Origin: Camellia lanceoleosa
Taxonomy: Eukaryota > Streptophyta > Magnoliopsida > Ericales > Theaceae
Direction: 5' to 3'
Assembly (NCBI GenBank): GCA_025200525.1
Contig: CM045763.1
Span: forward strand, 153,394,246 to 153,458,245
DNA: 64,000 bases
Part shown: positions 20,707 through 32,589 of the stretch, one piece after another
Layout: each line of letters opens with the position of its first letter
Numbering within the stretch: position 1 is the stretch's first letter
Made by a program: the position numbers and the translations under genes
The notes under the pieces: model-generated
What the model was told of the DNA's origin: nothing
Databases searched by the model: none
Seen by the model: the letters and a program-made list of their open reading frames with translations, nothing else

Positions 20707-23700
20707 TCAATGGTAGAAAAACTTCAAATTGCAGGTGTTCCAAGGTCTTGGCAATGCTTTGCCATCGTTGTCCTCGCCGATATGCTCCATTTCCTAGCAC
20801 CGAGGTAATTCAGAGGTTCTTCCCGATCGGGCCAAGCTTGCCCTCCCCGATCTTTTTTGTTGCCGACCACTTTTTCAAGACCGGTCGCCGACACGAAAAT
20901 CTCTTGGGTTGACCTTCTTGTTGTATGCTCGCAAGTTGTTCCGTATATCGCAGTTTAATTTCTCTCTTCGTTCTTCTAAAAGATCCAGATCTCGGCTAAG
21001 AGTATGTCATTAGTCCCATTTTCAACTCCCCGGTTCGGATCCTCGATGCCGACCTCCATGGAATGATCGCTTCGTGCCATATGCCATGGCAAAGGAGATT
21101 CCCGATTGATCTTCTCAGAGTCCCAGATGCCCAAAGCACATTGGGTAATTCATCTACCCACTTCCCTTTTGTCGCTTGCAACCTCTTCTTGATTCCGTCT
21201 GCATTACTTTGTTGGAAGCTTCACGCCCATTACTTTGAGGGAAACTTGGTGTTGAGAAGTAGTTCTTGATCTTGAATTTTGCACGTAAAATTCTTGATGA
21301 GTATGTCGTCGAACCGGGTTCGTTGTCGCAAATAATGGCTCGGGAATGCCAACTGGTGATGATGTTCTTCCATATAAAATTCTTGACATCCACATCTCGG
21401 ATTTTAGCAAGTGGTTCGCTTCTATCCACTTTGTGAAGTAATCGCTGCCACCAAGAAGTATTTTCTCCGCCCGTTGTTGGGGAAGTTGGCCGACGCATCC
21501 ATGCCCCATTGGGCAAACGGCCAAGGGCTGGATACTGGATTTAGATCGGCTGCAGGCTGATGAATCAAAGGTGCAAACCTTTGGCATTGTTCGCACTTCT
21601 TTACATAGGCTTCGGCATCTTTTTGCATATACGGCCACCAATACCCTTGGGTAATGGCCCTATGGGCTAATGATCTGCCCCCAGTGTGGCTTCCACATAT
21701 CCCTTCATGAATTTCATACAAAAAATCTTCAACTTGAAAAGGGTGTACGCACCTTAAAAGGGGTCCAGTGAAGGACCTTCGGTAGAGATGTCCATCCGAG
21801 GTCAAGCTGAACCTTGCCAACTTCAATCTGACTTTGTGTGCCTCCTTGCGATCTTCTGGCAGTTTTCCTTCTTTAAGGAATGCAACAATTGCATCCATCC
21901 AGCTCGGCCCCATGTCCACGCACATTACTCGCTTGCGTGCTCTGTGGTTCTATGCTCGGGCCCGACATGTAGTCGATCATGATTGTTCCTGCCTTCCCAG
22001 TCTGCATTGAACTTGCCAGATTGGCCAACGTCTTTGGCGTGGTTGTTATCATCTCGGCTAACTTGAAGAAGTCGGCGCTATCAAATAGCTCGCTAATCGG
22101 GTAACCTCTTTTGCATATGCCGACATCCTCTCATCCCTAGTCGCAAATTCTCCTCAGATTGGTTAACAATTAATCGTGAATCACAAAAACGACACTCGCT
22201 TCGTCATTGCCATCGCCGCTTTTAATCCCAAGAATCAATGCTTCAGATTCACTTCATTGTTGGAGGCCTTGAAGCCCAAACGGATGGATTGTTCTAGTAT
22301 TTCTCCATCCGGGATATCGCAATACTCCCGCCTCGCCCACGCCGGTTTGAACTTCCATCGACAAAGAGTCTCAATGAATCGCCGATGTAAACACCGCATG
22401 GTCTAAGCTTTTCCTTCTTTTGATCTGTCATTGCTACCGATGCTTCTTGTATCTCGACTGCTCATCTCGGCTCAAGAGAGGCCGACGTTCGATGGATTCC
22501 GGAGTGAATTCTGCCACAAAGTCAGCCAGAACTTGGCCCTTGATTGCTGTTCTTGGCCTGAATTCCAAGTCATATTGGCCCAAAGCCACTGCCCATCTTG
22601 CAATTCTTCCTGTTAAATCTCCTTGTTGTAACAAGGACTTCAAGGGGTGTTCTGTTAGCACCACAATCTTGTGTGCTTGGAAGTAGTGGTTCAACTTCTT
22701 TGAGGCCATGACTAAGGCCAACATTAACTTCTCCAGTGGCAAGTACCTTGTTTCAGCGCTGGCCAAGGTCTTACTCACATAGTAGACAGCTTTTTGTTCT
22801 CCCTGGTCTTCTCGGATAAATCGACTCACCGCGTGTTCTCGACACGCTAAATACAAGAACAAGTCCTCTGTGCTCGGGTGTTGATAGTAATCGAGCCGTA
22901 GTCATGTACTTTTTAGATCGCAAAGCAATTTCACACTCTTCATCCATAGGAAGTCGGCATTTTTTTACCAGTTGAAGAAGGGTTTGCACTTGTCTCGAAC
23001 TTCTATTATGAACTGTTTAGGGTCAACGCCTCGCCAAAGGAGCATTTGAACTGCTTTTGCCGAGGTTGGACTCAGTAAATCCAGAATGGCCGTGATCCGA
23101 TCTGGCTGGCCTCTATTCCTCCCCGTTACCAAGTACCCCAAAACTTACGAGATCCAACCCCAAACGCGACTTTGATGCGTTGAGTCGAGCCGATATGTTT
23201 TCAAGATATTGAATACCTCGCCAGTCCGAGATGATTTTCGCTCCTTGGTCTTCACGACCATGTCGTCGATGTAGACCTCCACCGTTCGCCAACTGCTGTT
23301 TGAACATTTTGGTCACCAACCTTGTAGGTTGCTCGCATTCTTTAATCCAAAAGGCATCACCGTAATAAGACAGTTCTTCGTGGTGATGAAAGTCGCCTTC
23401 CTCATCCGAGGGTTCATGGCTATCCGGTGATAACCTCGGAAGCGCCTAGGAAGCTCATCCTTCCATGCCCCGATGTAGCATCCACCACCGGTCAATCTTC
23501 GGCAGAGGGAAGTCGCTTTTGGGACAGCTTTATTTAGGTTTGTAAAATCGACACAAACCCTCCATTTTCCGTTCTTCTTCTTTACCACCACGGTGTTGGA
23601 CAACCATGTTGGGTAATCGACCTCTCTCGATGGCCCTAGCTTCTAGTAGTTTGTCAACTTCTTCTTCCACCTTCGACATGTACCAATGTCGGTCTTCTTC

Positions 23701-24590
23701 TTTGGATAATGTGTTTAGCCAATTGCTGTTGATCGCTCAAATGTGGCAGGTGACCTCGGGTCAATGCGCATTTCATAAGGTGTCCAGCGAACACTTCTAT
23801 GTTTGCTCTCGTAAAGGCTTCCAGTTCTCTTTCCTCTTCCTCGTTAAGCCCGAGCCGAGAAGAAAAATCTTTCCTCATCGCCTCCTCGACGAAAAATCTT
23901 CTTGATGATTCCTCACTTTTCTCGGCCTTGCCGACATCATCCAAGACTTTCATGTCTTCTTCTTCAATCTCGGCTGTATTGGTTCTCGAATATTGCAGTA
24001 GCCTTCATTGTCGCCATGGAGCAATTCTTTGCTTGCGCTTGATCTCCTCTAACCTCCTCAATCCTGCTCGCTGGGAACCGCATTAATTGGTGCAATGTTG
24101 AAGGTACTGCCCCCATTGCATGCAACCACGGCCTTCCCATGATGATGTTGTATGGTGAGGGTGTGTCAATCACAACGAACTCGGTTGTGATCTTCTTGGT
24201 GCCTGCTTGTACCTCTAAGCTCATTGCCCCCAGTGGCCACGTCGGTGTCCCGTTGAATTTACCATCGGGCCAACTGACTGTTCCAGGTCGTCGGGGTGAA
24301 GGCCGAGCTCCTTGTAACATCTAACGTACATGATGTCACAAGAGCTTCCTGGATCTATCAAGATTCGCTTTACTTGGCATTCCCCAACCTGGAGGGATAC
24401 TACCAAAGCATCATTATGTGGGTGCTGGACCATCTCTAGGTCGGCCTCAGTGAAGGTTATCATCTGATCTTGGCAGTCTTCTGGCCGAGCTCGTTTCAGT
24501 CCGACCTGGTTCACGTATTGCAAGTGCTTCACTCTTTGGGTCTCTCCCCGGATGTCATTTTCATTCACCTTGGAGTGAATCACGTTTACT
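20707..24590 (-). pseudogene. E2 pol: protease, RT, RNase H, second RNase H, integrase (frameshifted)
   Basis: On the minus strand, protease lies at about 24583-23964 with ILIDPGSSCDIMY and, after a frameshift, PSPYNIIMGRPWLH. RT lies at about 23640-23110, with TVVVKKKNGKWRVCVDF, MPFGLKNA, and YIDD readable near 23262-23276 in a different frame. RNase H is at 22862-22434 (YYVSKTL, then DFVAEF). The integrase zinc-binding and early core region is at 21925-21422 (SHTGGRSLAHR, then KKCEQCQRF), and core remnants are at 21516-20996. The C-terminal segment ends at a TGA at 20707-20709. I count well over five frame changes. No part could give a working enzyme, so E2 must have depended on others to move. 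Confidence 0.88.
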
Positions 24591-26205
24591 ACCCGAGGTC
24601 TTTCTGCCCGAGGTTGCGGTGGTGGTGGTGCTGCTTACTGTGCGCCTTTGCTCGTTTCTTCCCTTGTTCTCGTCTCATCAACAAGGTCTCTCAAGTGGCC
24701 TTGTCTCACCAGATCTTCCAAGTGACCTTTTTCAGGCTCGCAACCTGTGTTGTGTGGCTGCTTTTCATTGTGATCTGAACAATGTCTCGTCCGAAGTTTC
24801 TCCCCATAAACTCCGGGTTGCCTTGCGGTTCAAATAGGGTTCGCCTCCTTATTCCGCCCAGATCCTTTGAATCGAATGCGGAACACGGTTGTTACCGCTT
24901 GCTTAGCCCTCAATTCTACCTCGGCCTTGTTGAAGGTGTTGTTAACTCGGCCGCTTTGGCGAGTCATTCCGCTGTTCTGCTTGATCTGCTTCGATGTCGA
25001 TGTATCCTCCTCGGCTCGCATACTTTTCGATCCTCGCCATGAGTTCCTCCATGTTTTTGGCAAAGTCTTTGCCAAAGATTTACGAGTGAACAGTCTTCCT
25101 TGAGCCATTCTTGAAGGATACGATCGCTACCTCTGGTTGCATTCGGTATTCTGCTGAACACCTCGTAGTACCTCTTGCATAGGCTCTTAAGCCTTCATCC
25201 TTGCCGATCTTTAGAGTCGTTAGAGCGTCCACCCTTAGTGGTCTAGCTTGTTTGTCACGAACTGCCACAAACATCTCGCCAGCCTTCCTGTGTCTTCACA
25301 CATCCCTTTGGTAACTTGTGGAACCAATCCGATGCAATTTCCCCAAAGGACGAAGGGAATACTTTGCAGAAGTGACTCATTTCCTTCAGATAACGCCATC
25401 GAGTTTAAAAACAACCCAACATGGAAGTTAGGATCGACTTATCATTATAGATCCGAACCTCGGCATGTCAATCTTTTTGGTGCTACAAACTTATCCAGCC
25501 CACCGAGAATGGTGTCCTCGGCTTAACGAGTGAGGTTACCTCGGCTTCGCATTCGCTCCTTCCTCTTGAGATAATTTCTCAAGTCTTCCTTGCTTCTCCC
25601 TCGAGCTCGGCTATCCTTTGATTTGAGCCCCTTCGACACCGCTCTCGGCGTCTTGGTGCGCTCGTTTTGATCTTTCTCCACGGGTTGTGTCAAAGCAGAG
25701 AGCCCGCTTTGTACGCGCCGATGTTCTTCGGGTTCTTGATCCTTGGCATTATTCGTTCTTTGTGACTTGCCGCCCCTCGGAGGACGTGAGGGTGCTCCTT
25801 GCTCCTCGAGCGTTGTGATGCGTCGAGTCGCGTTCTTTCCTCATTCCGAGCTTGAACTGCTGGGATCGGTGTATCTGGCAGTGGGTACGGTGGCTGCATA
25901 ACCCTGTTTTGCATCATGAAGTTGACGACCGATTGAAGGTCGGCCAGCTTGTTTGCCAGGTCCTTGACTTCTTCATCCCTTCTTATGCATCGATCTTTCC
26001 ATATCTGGAGGTTATCCTCCTTGTAATAGCAATCCTGATCCGTCTTCTTCGAAGTATCGTCCTCCTGGACGACGTTTTTGCCCCCGTGCCCCAGGCCTCG
26101 GGTTTGGTCGTTGTGGTTGCCTCCTTCGATATCCAGGTCAATAGGCCTGTCATTTCCAGCTGGAATGTCACCTCCGATCCTCTCGTTTTGTGCGTTGCTA
26201 GCCAT
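24591..26205 (-). pseudogene. E2 gag (frameshifted)
   Basis: ATG at 26205, 16 bases beyond the primer-binding site. The first frame (26205-25690, 171 codons) is acidic at the start, with a helical segment (DLANKLADLQSVV), and ends in a stop. Gag core traces continue on the minus strand at 25526-24830 in several frames, for example EEDTSTSKQIKQNSGM. A zinc knuckle was not found intact. It would form the virus-like particle, but the breaks argue against that. Confidence 0.75.
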
Positions 26206-26220
26206 CTATTCTTCTATCTT

Positions 26221-26240
26221 TCCCACAGACGGCGCCAAAT
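26221..26240 (-). promoter_or_regulatory. E2 primer-binding site
   Basis: The minus strand reads TTTGGCGCCGTCTGTGGGA directly after the 5' LTR. It is the same sequence as the E1 site apart from one leading base. Confidence 0.82.
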
Positions 26241-26992
26241 TGTGTGGGTAATTTTCCGACCACACTGCCTACCTTAGTGAGTCAGCAGTAGTAACACAGG
26301 CAGAATAGATGGAACAAGCAATAACACAAAGACAAGAAGGATTTACGTGGTTCGGCAATAATTGCCTACGTCCACGGGTGGTGCCGAGGTGTTTCACTAT
26401 GAGTAATAACAAGAATTACAATTCACTTTTGGCAACTTTCTCACTCTTTGAGTATACAATTGTAAAGGTTACAATCTCTCTGTATTTTTCTCAGTCTAGT
26501 ACGAACGTGTCTGACCTAGATCCCCCTGTTTGTTGTCCTCCATTTCTATATATACTCTCCCATAGAGATGGAGAAGCTCACAGCTTTTTAGCTGTCTTGC
26601 CAGCCCATTAAAGCACTTTAAACAGCTTTTGAGCTAAAAGCTGTTTTATTCCTTCCCACTACTGTTAGTGGCCTCGTGGGTACTTCACATGGCCTCGAAA
26701 CATATTTGTTGGTGAGATAGTGGCCTCATGGCTTCCTTCACCAGGCTGGGCATCCACTTAATCAAGATAATATTTAATAATATCAACCTCGGCTGACTTC
26801 ATTGCGGGTAGCCCGGCCTCTGTATGTCAAGCCGAGGTTCACTAGGCCTTCATCCGAATTAAGATGCCTTCTGAGATTACCTCGGCAAGTACTCAGAATA
26901 CTTTGGCAAACCTTTACTGTGACACATAGCTCTTCTGATGACACGTCGGCATCATCTTGCCACGTGTTGATGCTCAGAAATATATCCCCACA
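26241..26992 (-). repeat. E2 5' LTR
   Basis: 752 bp. TATA-like TATATATA on the minus strand at 26547-26554. It contains the patch (about 26579-26650) that differs strongly from the 3' LTR. Confidence 0.97.
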
Positions 26993-27030
26993 CTATGTCT
27001 ACCCAAAGGGAAAGATTGAACGAATCTCAC

Positions 27031-27300
27031 TTCATCAAGAATCTTCTCAGCCAGATGCTCGATTCTCAATATTCTACCAACCACCGGTGCAAAATTCCTA
27101 TGCCATTCAATGTCATGCATTTTGTCAAACTCAATTCCATCATCAATGAGTACTACAGCGATTCTTGCAGCCTTGAAGCATATTGAGCTTATGGATTACA
27201 ATTCATTGCCCTTGCGGTATTTCTAAATGCCATCCAAGGATAACTCAGTTCCATACAGTCCAGCAATATCCCTTATACCTCTCCGAAAAACACAAACGAG
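27031..27300 (-). pseudogene. NodGS pseudogene, upstream exon
   Basis: The minus strand reads RDIAGLYGTE, then (after stops at two sites) CFKAARIAVVLIDDGIEFDK, MHDIEWHRNFAPVVGR and ILRIEHLAEKILDE, ending at a GTGAG donor (27030-27026). It matches the amidohydrolase-domain start of plant NodGS proteins and leads into the exon at 14073-14008 across an intron now holding E2. In-frame TAG and TAA codons in the first third show that the gene was already damaged. The N-terminal Met region was not found. The 5' boundary is uncertain. Confidence 0.83.
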
Positions 27301-27309
27301 TGCTGTCAG

Positions 27310-28470
27310 AATGAAAGCCCTACACATAAATTTTCATAACAATCCAGCAAACATGTTAAAGAATCTTCATCTATAATTGACAAATGGGTTGAAACCAAAT
27401 ACATTCACAATGAGGTAGAGAAAGCTCGCCAAGGTTGATCCGTGGGTTTTTTTAGATAAGCCTCAAAGATGAGGTAACTGACATCCTTTATCAGGGGCTC
27501 TTAAAAAAATATAATATGTTGTTACTATAAGTTTGCTTTACTTCTTCAAGCTCCACCCCTTACTAACTAACTAATCTGACAAACTTAAACTCTCAAAACC
27601 TGACCCTCCATGCGATTACTGGAAATTCCTAGGAAAATAATAAATTAAATTTCAACTCTTAACTCCTACAATTCATGTTCTTTTTGTTTCAACAAGCAAA
27701 AAAACTCCATGATTTAAAAAATAATAATAAAATAATTTCAAATTAGCCAAAACTTATTGGCTGCTAGATTCTTGGCTATTTGGGAGCCAAAATCATGAGA
27801 AACCTAACATCATATTTTAATAAATTTCTTTTCCTGTATTTCCTTCTAACAAAGCAGAGCAATAATTTGAATTCAACCCTAGTTTCTTTACATCTACATT
27901 TTCCCAACAACCAAACAAAGACTGCATAAGTATAAAAATGCTCTCAAAAGACAGGACTCTCACCATAGAATGCCCCCGTGCAGTCTTGAGAAGAGAAAGT
28001 GGAAGTTGAAATAAAAACAACCAAATCATTAAAAAATGATACGACAGATCTCCAAAGTACACCAAAACAAACCACATCATTAAAAAATGATACCAGAGAT
28101 CTCCAATGATACCACTTGCCTCTTATCTCATACCATACACACAACCACATAGAGAGAGACAGAGTGCACAGAGATGGCTGCACAGTGGTGAGGTGGTGGT
28201 TGGAGTGAAACACAGATAAGAATATGAAAAATGAAAAATGAAAAAATATATATATAGGAAAAGAGCATTAAGCAATTTTGCTCCCCTAAATTAGTTCCAG
28301 CACAACACCACATGCCTAAATAATGCATCAGCTTCACACACTCTTATTTTTGAATTAAGGGTTTCTGTTAATGTCGTACTACAAGGACCACAGGGATTTA
28401 TGAGGAAACATGTATTTTAGAATGAAAATCTCATATCTAAAAGGCTATTGTTTTGAATGAAAATTTTTAA
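27310..28470. other. AT-rich host DNA, no gene recognised
   Basis: No convincing exon. A direct repeat of about 50 bp containing atcattaaaaaatgata occurs near 28022 and 28076. The minus-strand ORFs here have no recognisable domain. Confidence 0.5.
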
Positions 28471-28770
28471 TGAGGAAAGACTATATATTTTCGAATGAGA
28501 AATTTCAAATCTCAAACAAATATTTTTGAATGAGAAATTTCAAATCATAAACATATATTTTTGAATAAGAAATCTTAGATCTGAAACATGTGTTTTTGAA
28601 TAAGAAATTCCAGATCTCAAACATATTTTTGAATGAGAAATCTCAGATCCGAAACATATGTTTTTGAATAAGAAATCTCAAATCTCAAACATATTTTTGA
28701 ATGAGAAATCTCATATCTGAAACATATATTTTTGAATGAGAAATCTCAGATCTGAAATCTTAAACTTATG
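28470..28770. repeat. Tandem repeat, about 35-bp unit
   Basis: About eight diverged copies of a unit built on aacatatttttgaatgagaa and atctcagatctg. Followed by GA microsatellites at about 28808-28838 and 29021-29040. Confidence 0.85.
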
Positions 28771-28804
28771 TAAACCCTAGGTGAAGAATAGACGGAAGGA
28801 AAAG

Positions 28805-28840
<36 letters not shown>

Positions 28841-29214
28841 CGAAATTGAGAGATAGTGAATCACATTGCGGTGCTCACCTTAGTCAACGGTGGTGATGGT
28901 GGTGGCGGTGAAGCTTCGAAATCGAGAGAGAGAACTTCGAAATCGAAATCAATTTGAGATTGGATCTGAGATAAAACCGAGCTGAAGAAGGTTGAATCTT
29001 AATCTCTGAGACTGAAGGGTTTAGAGAGAGAGAGAGAGATCGAGTGAGTGAGAGATTTGAGGGATTGGTTTCTCTGAGACTGAGAAGGTTTCCCAGATTC
29101 AAAATGAGGGCCTGAAGAGAGAGACAGTGAGAACGGTTCTGATTCTCACAGAGCTAAGAGAGAGGGAGGAATAACATTGTAACACATGTGAAGGCATTTG
29201 AAAAACGACTTCTA

Positions 29215-29344
29215 TCCCTTAAACGGTACCGTCTTAATTAAAATAAAAGGTGACGTTTATAAAATGTCGTTAAAGATTAGAAACAGTGGTGTTTAAAAAA
29301 ACGTTGCTAAATAAACGCCGTTAAATTTTGCATTTCCTGTAGTG
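29215..29344 (-). mobile_element. Possible CACTA-type transposon terminus
   Basis: On the minus strand the sequence starts CACTACAGGAAATGC at 29344 and continues with repeated ACG/CGTT motifs (ACGGCGTTT, GCAACGTT, ACGTTTAT). This is the terminal and subterminal style of CACTA transposons. TAA follows at 29345-29347 as a possible 3-bp duplication. I could not find the other end; a weak candidate is tactacaaggac near 28377. It joins directly onto a truncated E3 LTR. Low to moderate confidence. Confidence 0.45.
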
Positions 29345-29703
29345 TAAGGTTCTTTTTCACATATCTCCTTCTTGAGCTTCCCTTCTCCTTTTATATCGTT
29401 ATAATTCTTCTTGATATTTTCTCTTTTTAACCTAGCCCTCCATCATTACTTTGTCAATGCCGATCTCCTTATCATATTCTTATTAAATGATTTTATTTAA
29501 AAAAAAGGTCAATTCGGATTCGTCTGACCTAGTGAAGCCGAATTTCCCGATGCACTTGGCTCCACCTTATGGTTCATGTACCTTTTACTTGGAATATTCT
29601 CTCTATTGTTGTGCATACTCGGCAATTGGGTTTTATTCGGCCCATCTCAGATGGGCTTGGATATACTGTTTGCCATTCTTGGTAATCGTCTTCTCGACCC
29701 TTA
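29345..29703 (-). repeat. E3 3' LTR, truncated
   Basis: Aligns with 48590-48968 (tttttcacata, cttgagcttccc, tttatatcgtta and so on) with many substitutions. The outer part (matching 48422-48585) is missing where the CACTA-like terminus abuts. Confidence 0.85.
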
Positions 29704-30173
29704 TAATTGTCCCTCGAGCACCGGGACAACTCTTATGCTGAATGGGCTTCGTGCTCGGCTCCCGCTAGGCTAACCTCGTACAGATATATTGCACTAATCG
29801 TAATTTGTTCCTAGAAAAGTGAGCATGTAATAGACACGCTATCACACCTGACATAATGGATGGGACCCAATGGGGGATATATAAAGCTTCCCGCCCCTTT
29901 GTCTCCTGGCTCTTTATTTATTGTGATTCAAAAAATCCACCGCCTCTTCCCCTTTACTTCCGAAAAGACTTCATTCTTCCACCCTTTCAGTTTTTATCAC
30001 TTGATTATAACTGTAGCAGCCCTCGTTTGTTTAGAAACTCCTTATTTTAATCTTGTAAGTCTTATGAACCCTCATTTTCATTTTTTTTTGTGCTTTTTCT
30101 GTTGAACTTTTGACTTTGCTCTACTACCGGTCCACCTTTTTTGCTTTTGGTCTGTCCACCCTTCAATATCTCC

Positions 30174-32410
30174 ATGGCAAACTATTTGAAAGCCTTACTC
30201 TCTGAGAGTAAAGTCACTCATTTTTTCCATCATTATTCTATTCCCGACGACGTTCAAATAGAGCTCGTTGCAGACACAGTAATGGATATGGAGATGATGA
30301 ACAGTGATACCATAGTGTTTCCATTGCTAGCCATTACTGAAGATGGAGTGCGATTTCCCATGCACCCATTTCTTTGAAATTTTCTCCGTTATTGGGGGTT
30401 AATTTCTTCAAAATCGAATGTCAATTTTTACCGAATAATCATAGATATCATAGCACTCAACTGCCGATTGTAGATTAATCTGGGCATTCCTGCTATTCGG
30501 CATTACTACGCCCTTGCTAAATCATCTGGGCGGCTAGGACGATTCTTTCTTAGGGCCAAGGATACGGATCACTAGCTGGTGACCATGCTTGCCAATTTAT
30601 GTAAGAAGGTGGACAATGTCATGGTCCTAGTAAGTGGAAATTTGGAATTCGGCACGGATGAGGATCATTCAGATCTAATTCCTAGACAAAAAGGGGAACC
30701 AGGTGGTTGAGTAACTCAACAGTCATTTTTAATCCTATTCGACTCTCAATGTATTAACAATTTTGTTTCCTTACAAGTAACGATCTGAAGAAGCCGATCG
30801 CTTTAGAGGACAAAACTGTCTTGGCCCAAGTTAAGACTGCTCTCGAGTATACTAACCCGGAGAATCTCGAAAGGCAAGGCCGTACTGCGCATATTCTTCT
30901 CAGATGCAATCCATCCTATTCTAGTTTCGCTGCTACCGATCACATTTCCATTCCTGAAGGAGAACAACAACTGACGACTTTGGTTTTTGATAGTTTCGTC
31001 AATTTAAGGGACATGGGAACTATTGAAGTAGCAGATAATTAAAGCAATAAAGCAAGCGCCGAACAAACCAACCAAGGTGTCGAAAGAAGTGAAGGCATAG
31101 ATAACGAAGGCGTCGAGCAAGGGCAACTATCGAGATCATCAAAAGTAAAGAATCCAATTAACAATGCTTGAAATTAGTGTCGTCTCCTACTCGAGCTGAC
31201 TCGGAAAGTGTTCAAGAAGAGGCCGATATATTTTTTAGTTTGGACGACCTTCCTGGGCCCAGAGCCGAAGATATGATAGGTGAGTCCCTTTTGCTTGCCC
31301 AACTTGCTAAGAAGCGAAATGCCGAGAGGATGACAGTGACGAGAAATGCGGGAGCCACTAGAAGCAATCAAGACACTCCTTTGTCGACGGTGACCCACCC
31401 TGAAGAGATAACTGCACCCCCCGTTCCTACGGAGTCGACATAGCCAACTCCTAAGCCCTTGATCGAAGAAACGGTGGCTGAACAAAGGGGTGACAAGTGC
31501 CCCACCAAGTCCACTCAGTCAGTCGAATTGAAAAGAGACCAAGGGCCTCACCCGTTTTAGATCTGACGGCACCACTTACAATTTAACCAATAATCAAGGG
31601 CCCGCTTCTCCCTACGGGCCCATTGGCGGTGAAGGAGCCTGCAATTGTGCTAAGTGTGGCTACAGCCATTACATTGCCTTTGGACAAGACAACATTTCGC
31701 GCCGAATCGAATGTCATCTCAATCGCTATGGCCGCATAATCGGCTATTCTGGTGAGTTTATTTCAAAAAATGTATAAGTCAGTAGAGCCTCATCGGTTTC
31801 TTAATATAAGTATACTCTTTTGTAGGCGACTGAGTGGATTGTGGAGATTGGCAATCGTCACCATGATGCCATCGAGCTGATTAACTAGTTGAAAAGTGAA
31901 GTGTCGGTCGAGCATAGTAAGGCAAAGTTAGCAGCTGCCGAATTGGCCATAGTGACGCAAAAAGCTGAGGCTGAAGTGAAAAGGGCCGATGAAGAGCACC
32001 TGAGGGCTGACACTAAAGAGGAAAAGACAAAACATGTCGACCTGCTTCATCGCGCCACCGAAAAAGGGACTAATCTTCCAGATGTCGCTTTAAAAAAAGC
32101 AATGACTGATCTGCAAAAGCTTAGAGTTGAGCTTTTAGCAGCGAAGACGGTGACGGAAGAGGCACAGTCGACGGCGACCAAAGCATTTGGAGATGGAGAG
32201 TTGTCGGCCATAGAGAAGTATGTCGACGAGGCCCTAAAGTTTGATAATCAAGGCTTCAAACATGGTTGGAAAAAAGCTCTCCAAGCAATGGGTGTGGGTT
32301 TTGCTTCACCGCTTAATCGGAGTTATGTAATGTCGTTTGAACCCTATGATGTCAAAAAAATGGATTATGAAGAGAAGGCCGTAAACCTTGAGCAAATCTA
32401 TCCAACATAA
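30174..32410 (+). pseudogene. E3 antisense gene (aORF), decayed
   Basis: ATG at 30174. Exon 1 ends at 30702 (529 bp, phase 1) and has YSIPDDVQ, VRFPMHPFL, then a stop. Intron 1 runs 30703-30776 with a damaged acceptor (caa). Exon 2 starts near 30777 (NDLKKP in frame) and runs to 31751 with stops. Intron 2 is 31752-31825 (GTGAGT...TTTTGTAG). Exon 3 (31826-32410) holds a charged coiled coil and ends with the tail GFKHGWKKALQAMGVGF. It is homologous to the E1 and E2 antisense genes, with both introns at the same places. Several in-frame stops exclude a full product. Confidence 0.8.
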
Positions 32411-32589
32411 TAAATAGTTTAATTCTTCAGATTTTATACATGTAATTAGGATGCCAATCGACCTTAAGAAAAAACAATGTTCCTGAAATGTAACATGAAT
32501 ATCATGATGTTTTTTTTAACAAAAATATTAATTTCATTTGTTTACCTTCACTAAGCTAGTTATGTCTCCAAATCTCATTGGAAAATAAT

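Larger units (their letters stand above)
15013..26992 (-). mobile_element. E2: complete Tat-lineage LTR retrotransposon inside an intron
   Basis: 12.0 kb, transcribed on the minus strand. LTRs lie at 26241-26992 (5') and 15013-15762 (3'), with an exact CTATG duplication at 15008-15012 and 26993-26997. Reading 5' to 3' on the minus strand, it has a primer-binding site, gag and pol (heavily frameshifted), a 61-bp tandem array, a convergent spliced gene on the plus strand, and a polypurine tract. LTRs are identical at all but two positions outside one divergent patch, so the insertion is recent. 15776-16635 holds the plus-strand gene's leader and 18888-19420 its trailer; I see no other genes in them. 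Confidence 0.96.

Noticed and set aside
28884..29102. Minus-strand Ser/Leu-rich ORF
   Set aside because: Low-complexity GA microsatellite translation.
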